This document shows, one piece after another, positions 56,603 to 64,000 of a DNA stretch of 64,000 bases (position 1 is the first letter of the stretch; every line of letters starts with the position of its first letter). Origin of the DNA: Paramecium pentaurelia (lineage: Eukaryota > Ciliophora > Oligohymenophorea > Peniculida > Parameciidae). Location of the stretch: positions 642,659 to 706,658 of the forward strand of contig CAJJDO010000003.1 of assembly GCA_905183005.1 (NCBI GenBank), given 5' to 3'. A program made the position numbers and the translations under genes. Below the pieces are notes generated by a model. That model ran no database searches. It saw only the letters and a program-made list of their open reading frames with translations, and was not told the origin of the DNA.

Positions 56603-59600
56603 ATGCAATTTCATTATCATAAATAAGAAATCAAAATAACCTTCAAAAAGAGCATTTAATAATATAAGGGATTATTATTTAAGAATATCAATCCTAAATT
56701 AGATATCTATAGAGACAAATCGATTTCATTTAGAAATGGGAGAGTAATTGGAAAAACTTGGATTTAGGACATTACGTGTTTTGATGAAGAGATAGAAGAT
56801 TATTCATTTCACAAAAGAGGATGTCATATTGTTCTAAGAAATTCATTAGACATCATTAGAGTGATATCAGAGAACTTTATTACTTTAAGAATTAGAAAAA
56901 ATGCTACTCATAGAATTTAGTTAAATGAAGAAAATTATATTAACTATCATGAAGGAACTTTAAATGGTTAACCTAATAAATTAATTACTTAAAATTCATA
57001 TTATATAGAAGAGATGAATTGTGCAATAAATTAGAATCAACTAATACCAATTGGAATAAAAATTGAACCTTTAATTAAATACTCTAAAATAAGATGTATC
57101 AAATTATCAGAAGAAACTTATTGTATATAATAAATAAATAAGGAATAGTGTTTAAATATTTTAATACATTAAGATAAATAGATTCCATTCTATAATGATG
57201 TACTTTATCTAGAAGGATAATTATCATATATTAATGGCTATTTTCTATTATATAATAATGAAAAATTATAAATGATTAATTAAAATGGAATTGAATATGA
57301 AGAAACATTACATGGATAATGTTACTTAGATGGATCTGAAATCTTTATATTAAGAGATATTTCAATAGATGAATAACTTGTTAAAAATACAATAGATTTT
57401 ACTATTAAAGTTACAGGAGTCTTACTTAAAATTTAAATAATTACTAAATCTTTAAAATTGAAAATGATGTTAGAAGAAAATTAAATACCACCTTAAGAGA
57501 TACCCGATTACTTAGTTAAAATTAATGATTAAAAGTTTATTAAAGAAACAGTTAAAAAATTATGGAAATAAAAAAGCATTAATAAAACTCAATTAATTGA
57601 AATATATAATGTATTAGTTGGAATGAAAAGGTCAAATAAATTAAGAGGAAAATTAAATTTAATATAATGTTATGAAACTGAAAATTTAGATAATCTATCT
57701 TTTTTAAATTGTATTTCATCTGAAACTTGCGATCTATAATAAATTATTAAATTGTTTTAGAATCACATCATATACAATTATATTCATTTCTTGAATTTAA
57801 TAATTAAACATAAACCCTAATTTCTTGATGAAGTTTTACCTAATGGAACTTTATTTCTAAATTTTGAACCTCTTGAATTAGGAACACTTTCTAAATAAAA
57901 TAAACTTAATGATTTAAGTTTTCTTGGTACTTATAATGTTCCCTAAATTTAAACCAATTATTAAAAAATTGCAACATAATTCTTAATTTAATGTCATGGC
58001 ATATATTATCTACCTATTTAATAAGAAGATTTTACTTTTTTCCTGTATACTTTATTGATTAAAGGTGGATAATCAAGATTAACGCTTAAACAATTTATGT
58101 AAGAATAAGATAAATTACATACTCTTTTTACATATAGTTCTAAAATAGAATCCCTTTTTGGATAATTAAATTAATATTATTAAGAACATAATTTAAATTG
58201 GTTTGATGAAATGTTAAATTAATTAAGAAAAACATAATATCCTGTTTAGATTTTCTAATCAATTTTAGATTATTGTCCTAATCTAACTACTAAAGAATAT
58301 CTTGTTCCAGTAAATCTGGCATTTGAAAGACTATTAACTTTTTCTACAGATAATTATTAATTATTTTAATAATTATTAGACTCTTTTATATTTATCAGAA
58401 ATTCATTTGATTAAGATGAATATGATTAATTGTAGAATCTTATTTCTTTATTGTAATAATCAACAATTCTATCACAAATTATTTCAAATTTTAATGTCGT
58501 TTATTAATTAAATACAATTATTAATAAGATTATGTAGAATCCAGAAGAATCTTAAAAATGCATAGAACAATTACTTGAAAATTATCATGTAAATAGAGTT
58601 AAATAAATGTAATTTAAAATTTAAGATAAAATATTCAATTTATAAAACTAAAATGAATTGAAATAATGTTTTTCATTTGGATTTAAAAATTATATAAAAG
58701 ATGAAAAAAAAATAGAATTATCTATATTTAAAAAGAATCTTGAATTTGGTAAATATAGAGATGTTAAGCTTCTTTGTTAAACCTTTAATCTAAGTATTAA
58801 TTAATTTGATGAGGCAATATCAGATGCTATGTATAGATATTTATAACTTCAAAAGAAAATTGATTATATTGAAGATGAAAGAAAGAAGTTTTTAGAAATT
58901 GTAAATGAAATACAAAAAATTAAAAAAGAAAAATTAGTCTAAACCAAGAAGACAATGAGTCTTTATAAGTTTATTATAGAATCAAAAGAAGTTGGGAATT
59001 ATAAAGATTTAGATTTATTTAAATGTAATCAGATTTTATTTCAAATTTATAGAAGAACATAAAATTTAGATTTACCATATTTAAGATTAAAAAAGAAATT
59101 AGCAAAAGCTAATAATTTAGCAATATATGATAGAGAATTTTGTAAATTTATGATAGATTTAGCATAAAAAAATTTTAATATTAAACCATAAAAGGCTTAA
59201 TTAATTTTAGATGATCTTTCTAAAAATGGAGATGAAATAATTTAATCTGAAGTATCAATAATTTTATTATAATTTTCAAAAGATGAAAATTAGAAAAGAG
59301 AACAATATTGGAAGGTCTTAAAATAATCATCATCTGCAGATACAGTATAGACTTTATTAAAATTTTAATAAAAGCAAACTAAATAAATATAATTAATGCC
59401 TTAAAAAATTGAAATAATATCTAAAGAATTGATAGAAGCATCTTTAGATAATTCAATTAGTATAGCAAAATTTGAATAAGAATATAAAAAATTTTATTCT
59501 GAGAATTTAATTGATGTAGTATTTTTAGATACTTTATTAAAAGATCCTTAAGAGGCTTTCTTTTTACTGTCAATTAAATAATCATAAAACACAAAATTAT

Positions 59601-60460
59601 TAATACAAAAATTAGTCTAAAGTCAATTATTGAATTCAGAAAAAATATTAAATTATTATATTCAAACTTTTGTAAAACCTTTTAATGTAATTAATTTATT
59701 ATAGGGAGATGATAAGGAACTTGAAGAATTAGCTTAAGCTCTTGTCATTAGTTAACATAAATAAATTTTTGATAAAAGATGCATTTTCAATAAAAATGAA
59801 AGATTAAATTAAATTATGGAAAGATTAGATACATTAGAATTGGATAATATTATACCAGAATTGTTATATTTTAAAGATTTAAATATTAAAGAATTAAAGA
59901 TACAAAATTTTATAAAAAGAATATAATAAACCAATTTGAGATAATATTATAAAAATCAAGAATAAAGTTTGACAAGTTATGTGAAAAATTAAATCAAACG
60001 TAATCCTGAAATAATTAATATATAAATAGATTTAAGATATCATTTTATTATTTATGAAGATATTTATGGATTCACTATTAAAGAGAAATATTTAATTCGA
60101 TCTTTCATTTATTAATGTATAGAAAGTAATAAATCAATTTAAAATTATGATAACATATATAAATAAATTATATCTAAGGAATTCAATTTTGAGTAAGTGA
60201 AAGAAGATTTTTATTAAATAATTGAATTAGAATGTCTATTCATAATTAGTGAAATAGCAAAATATTATTATTAAAAATAAGAAGAAGTGATATAATTTTA
60301 TTGTTAAAAGTTATTATCAAGTTCTTAATGTAATGATGAAATCACATTTTGGTAAAAGTAAGACCCATAAAATTAAATAAGGAACATTTTATTAGACACT
60401 TTAAAAAAGTAGAATCAATCTTTATAACTAAATAATGAATTGAGATCATTGATTGTTTGA
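56603..60460 (+). CDS. Unrecognised 1,285-residue protein, intronless
   Basis: A single uninterrupted frame of 3,858 bp in the ciliate code. The N-terminal ~300 residues are rich in strands (SISFRNGRVIGKTWIQDITC, HIVLRNSLDIIRVISENFIT) and might be a C2- or FHA-like beta domain; later parts are helical and Gln/Asn-rich with a charged coiled coil (QLQKKIDYIEDERKKFLEIV). Other stretches are KIATQFLIQCHGIYYLPI and FLYTLLIKGGQSRLTLKQF. No catalytic motif I can name. By length and helical style it could be a scaffold. Start ATG 56603 follows an A-rich leader. Confidence 0.7.
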
Positions 60461-61024
60461 ACAATTAATAATTTATTTTATCATTAATATAAATAATAAG
60501 TTTTTGATATTCATGTATGTTTTATTTATAATATATTAATTATGTTCAATTTATTTAATTACAGTTTAATTATTATATTAAATCATCATTAACATAATAA
60601 TTTAAATCTAATCTTTTTATATAAATGAATAAATTATTAATATTAATGAATTATCTAATAATTTTAAGTGGATAATTTAATATTCTAATTAAAGTTATTT
60701 TTATATTACTTAAATTTAGAATGTTATCAATGTAATCCATTATTTTCATGCTATCGATACTTTTTTAGATTTATCATATATAAATTCTGATTCTAAAGAT
60801 TATCTTATATTTTAGTATAGATACAATATATTTATATATATAATTTTTATAAATCAATATTATCTAATTTTAGAAGCTAATATATTTAGTTAATAATTTG
60901 ACATTAATTTGATTAAAAATCATTGAATAACAAATTAAACACAATTTAATTGAATCGTTTGCTTTTTAGTCATATATTTTTGATTATTTGATAAAATTTA
61001 ATAGATAAAAAATATTTGCTTTCA
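60461..61024. other. Intergenic spacer, 564 bp
   Basis: A+T-rich sequence between two + strand genes. No coding or repeat signal noticed. Confidence 0.4.
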
Positions 61025-62962
61025 ATGGAAAATAATTATTTGATTGAAAAATCTTAAATTATTAACTTTGAATGTTAAAATCCATAAAGTTCATAAAAAA
61101 TATTTAGAAATGAAGAAGATGAAATTTAATAAAACAATAATTTACATTTTTAGAATTTAAGCTCATCATCTATTTAAGTTCTATCTGAATAATAGAGTAT
61201 TTTAGGATAAGAGAATCATGATGATGATTACAATTTGATTATACAAGAAAATAATTAAAAAAATAGTATTGAAAACCAATAAAATCAATAATAAATCTCT
61301 TTTTATTTAAAAGGAGATGATTTTGTTTATAATCAATCAAATATTGCTTAAAATTTAAGAGTTAAAAAGAAAGAATAAATAAAAGATGATAGAGTTGTCT
61401 AAAATTATTCAATAAATAACAATTATTCACAAAATAAAGATATTAAATAAGTATCAATCAATCCTTTAATTGATTAGAATCCAAAATAAAATTCAGATTT
61501 AAAATTTTAATAATAAAGCCTTAAAGATAATATATAAAAAAGTATCTAACATATAGAAAAACCAAAATCAATAATAAAGTCTCCAAAATCAAAATCTGGT
61601 ACTTCTAATATTAAATCAAGAGATCATTCTTAAGTTAAGAATTCGTTTCAAAAAGAATAAATATTAATATAAAATAAAGATGAGAAACAATTTAATTAGA
61701 TGATCGAATCTAATTTAAAAGAAATCTTTTTATTTTATACCAAATAATTCTAAACTCCTATTAAATAAAACACAAAGGATTAAATTATATAACAAAAATA
61801 AGTATTAAATTTGCAATAATTTTTACATTTTTGTAAAAATTTCCAATTAATAGATTTATTGGTTACTAATTAATTTATTTAAAGATATGCTGGCCATAAC
61901 AACCTAAAACCTTTATATAAAATAAAATATAAGAATAGAGTAGGGGGTTCATTTGTAATTACAAAATAAATTCTAGAAGAAGTTTTTTTTAAATGTTCTA
62001 CTATTTAATAATTAAGTTTTTAAGAGTTTTTATACTCATTAATTAAAATAGCAGATATAGCATTTCCAGTTTCAAATTCTTTAAAAGCATTATATTCGTA
62101 TTTAGATATTCATGATCCAGAAATCTACTCCAAAAAATTAATAAAAATTTAAGATATGAATTAATCTAGAATGTAAGATTAAACAAATATAAATATTAAA
62201 TAAGAACTTAAAGTCATACTTCCATAAATTGTTAATTAACCAAAAACTAAAAACAATTATATTTAATTAATGCAAAACCACTCTAAAATACAATCAAATA
62301 GAAATAAGGGCTATTCAGTTAAATTTGAGGATAACAATTAAGATTTTGACCCTAGAAAATTGTTATTGGAGGAAGATCTTACAGACTAGGAGGATGAATT
62401 ATATTTAAGGGATTATATGATTAATTAATTAGGAACAACAAAGAAATAAGAATTTATTAAGTAATATTAAGAAAGACAAAGAATCAAGTATAATTAATAT
62501 CCATATGAAAACTAATAATCTAAAATAAAGCAAGGTTAAAAATAATAAATATATATATAATAAAATTTATTAGATTTGAATCAGAAATAGATGCTTTAAT
62601 AGAGAAAATTATCTATATAAAAGATTTTAGAAATAGGTGATAGCCAATAGATCAATTATAATATAAATTAAACATAAAAATTATTATAAAAGTAAAAAAT
62701 TTAATTTATTCATCCTAATTCATTTGAACTAAGAAAAAATTATAATATGGTAAAATAGCTTCAAATTTTAAATAAATCTCATCTTATTCGAAATATCAGT
62801 TCATCAATTGAGAGAGAACAATAAAATACATCTTAAAATATATAGGAAAATAATAAGAATACATAAATATAAGAGACAAATGAGAAAAAAAGGGAATTGC
62901 AAGATCTCATAGGAAAAGTGAAAAATTAATATCATTCTATAAGAAAGATTTTTAGAAAATGA
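61025..62962 (+). CDS. Gln/Asn-rich protein with an EF-hand-like helical core
   Basis: 645 residues, single exon. The N-terminal 230 residues are Gln/Asn/Ser low complexity (QSILGQENHDDDYNLIIQEN). The core (about 245-365) reads LNLQQFLHFCKNFQLIDLLV, NRVGGSFVITKQILEEVFFK, QQLSFQEFLYSLIKIADIAF: two helix-loop-helix-like units resembling p25-alpha/TPPP or EF-hand-type folds, without full calcium ligands. The rest is Lys/Gln-rich and helical. Possibly a microtubule-associated protein; this is an inference from the core's style. Confidence 0.65.
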
Positions 62963-63325
62963 ATTTAATTATTATTTATATAAATAACTTAATATCTCAT
63001 TTATTTATCTTCAAAAATCTAAATTATTTTATTGGATATTATATAATTATTATAGTTTAACTATTATTATTTAGAGAATATTATCGATTAAATAAGTGAA
63101 AAAAATTCATATTAAGATTAGTTATGAAAAAACCATTAATATTACACTTAGATCACCTAAAACGAACAGTTTTTTATTACTTATAAAGGTAGAATTCAAG
63201 AAATAATAGTTATACAAACAGGTTCAAATGATCTAAGAGTTTTTATGAAGATCTAATATTAGAATCAATAAAGAGAATTATGAATTAATATAAAAAAATT
63301 ATACGTTTTTGAATATAAATATATA
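62963..63325. other. Intergenic spacer with a short coding-like stretch
   Basis: Around 63150-63285 one + frame reads ITYKGRIQEIIVIQTGSNDL then RVFMKIQYQNQQREL and stops, but no start or upstream exon is visible. It may be chance or a remnant. Confidence 0.25.
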
Positions 63326-64000
63326 ATGAAATTCATTGCACTAGCGATGTTAGTGATGTTAGCAACATCACAAGAATTCGTAGAATTTTACTCTGCTTTT
63401 TCAAATGCAGATGTAGCTTAATTGGAGGGATGGACAATTCAAGGATCTTTGTCAAAAGCTTAACCTGATAATTTCTTTACTTGTTCAGATGCCACTGTCT
63501 TTGGAGGACCCAAGGCATTTGGTAAAAATGCAATAGTTACGAAACAATTTTAATTACCTCCTCATTTTTAGATTAAAATATCAGTTGAAGTTTGGAAGTA
63601 TATAACAATCTAAAAATTTTAGATTTGATGCATGGGACACATAGAGATAGTTCTTTTATTTGGATAATTACCTCTGGGAAACTATGTGGACTGGAAGTGA
63701 TGGAACAAAGAGATGTGCAACTCCAGCAGGTGGTAATGTAAATTCTTTCTAAGTTGATTAAACAATAACTCATAATCATGCAGCATTATTTATTGCATTT
63801 GCATCTTCAGCTGATAAGACAGCAGATAAAGTATAATTTTTTTAATAATCTTTAGATGTCTTGGGGTTTTAGAAACTTGAAATTATCTTATTTGGCATGT
63901 CCAACAGAATGTGGTACATGTCTTGGACCAGATGCTATTGTTTGTTAAATGTGGGTACCTGTATCATCAAGTTGGATAAAGAATGTAGAAGCTGATGGAT
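63326..64000 (+). CDS. Secreted protein, N-terminal part (runs off the right edge)
   Basis: Signal peptide MKFIALAMLVMLATSQ, introns 63598-63622 (25 nt) and 63831-63855 (25 nt). The visible ~205 residues are a beta-rich extracellular domain (VAQLEGWTIQGSLSKAQPDN, FFTCSDATVFGGPKAFGKNA, FDAWDTQRQFFYLDNYLWET) followed by the start of a Cys-rich region (LACPTECGTCLGPDAIVCQ). A lectin-like or galactose-binding-like domain followed by furin-like/EGF-type CPxxCxxC repeats is a common layout for ciliate surface or secreted proteins. The rest lies beyond the window. Confidence 0.75.

Noticed and set aside
1..64000. tRNA or rRNA genes
   Set aside because: No cloverleaf B-box pattern or rRNA-like stretch stood out. 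A covariance-model scan was not possible here.

Overview
The window reads as a piece of a ciliate macronuclear genome, most probably a Paramecium or close relative. Long reading frames appear only when TAA and TAG are read as glutamine and TGA is the sole stop. Most genes also need very small GT...AG introns removed (mostly 22-34 nt, usually GTA...TAG). With that code and those introns, 37 genes close exactly in frame from ATG to TGA. Two more are cut by the window edges, and several others are uncertain or broken. Genes lie on both strands and are packed to within 5-500 bp. Base composition is very A+T rich. Most open frames seen with the standard code are shadows of these genes.

Layout. 1-14.2 kb: importin-like protein (cut at the left edge), sterol reductase, two glutamine-rich unknowns, a small unknown, ribosomal protein S9, a membrane protein with degenerate ATPase motifs, a USE1-like SNARE, two coiled-coil proteins, TIP41, a MIC10-like protein and an acylphosphatase. 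14.2-17 kb: a secreted GTDT-repeat protein facing a chromodomain gene. Here 1,185 bp is present twice on either side of a single N, almost certainly two contig ends that overlap but were not merged. 17-24.7 kb: chromodomain protein, DnaJ, TFIIS, a Rap1-like telomere protein, a zinc-finger/TLDc protein and an Ig-like-domain protein. 24.7-31.1 kb: a sparse stretch holding a Ulp1/SENP-type protease with about 24 tandem copies of a 24-residue repeat, plus eroded coding remnants. 31.1-43.7 kb: B-type cyclin, EF-hand/coiled-coil protein, FAM135-type hydrolase, a tandem pair of pepsin-like proteins (one apparently dead, one intact), a coiled-coil protein and a second chromodomain protein. 43.9-64 kb: L37a-like ribosomal protein without its zinc cysteines, an acyl-carrier-like protein without its serine, p24 cargo receptor, an HTH protein, a MGRN1-type RING ligase, ribosomal protein S8, an AGC kinase, a 1,285-residue intronless unknown, and a secreted protein cut at the right edge.

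Nothing here looks like an operon. The genes are ordinary eukaryotic housekeeping, trafficking, chromatin and cytoskeletal genes placed side by side. The most unusual items are the repeat-bearing SUMO-type protease, the Rap1-like protein, and the two neighbouring proteins (L37a-like, ACP-like) that have lost their defining residues. Functional names rest on motif recognition by eye, without a database search.
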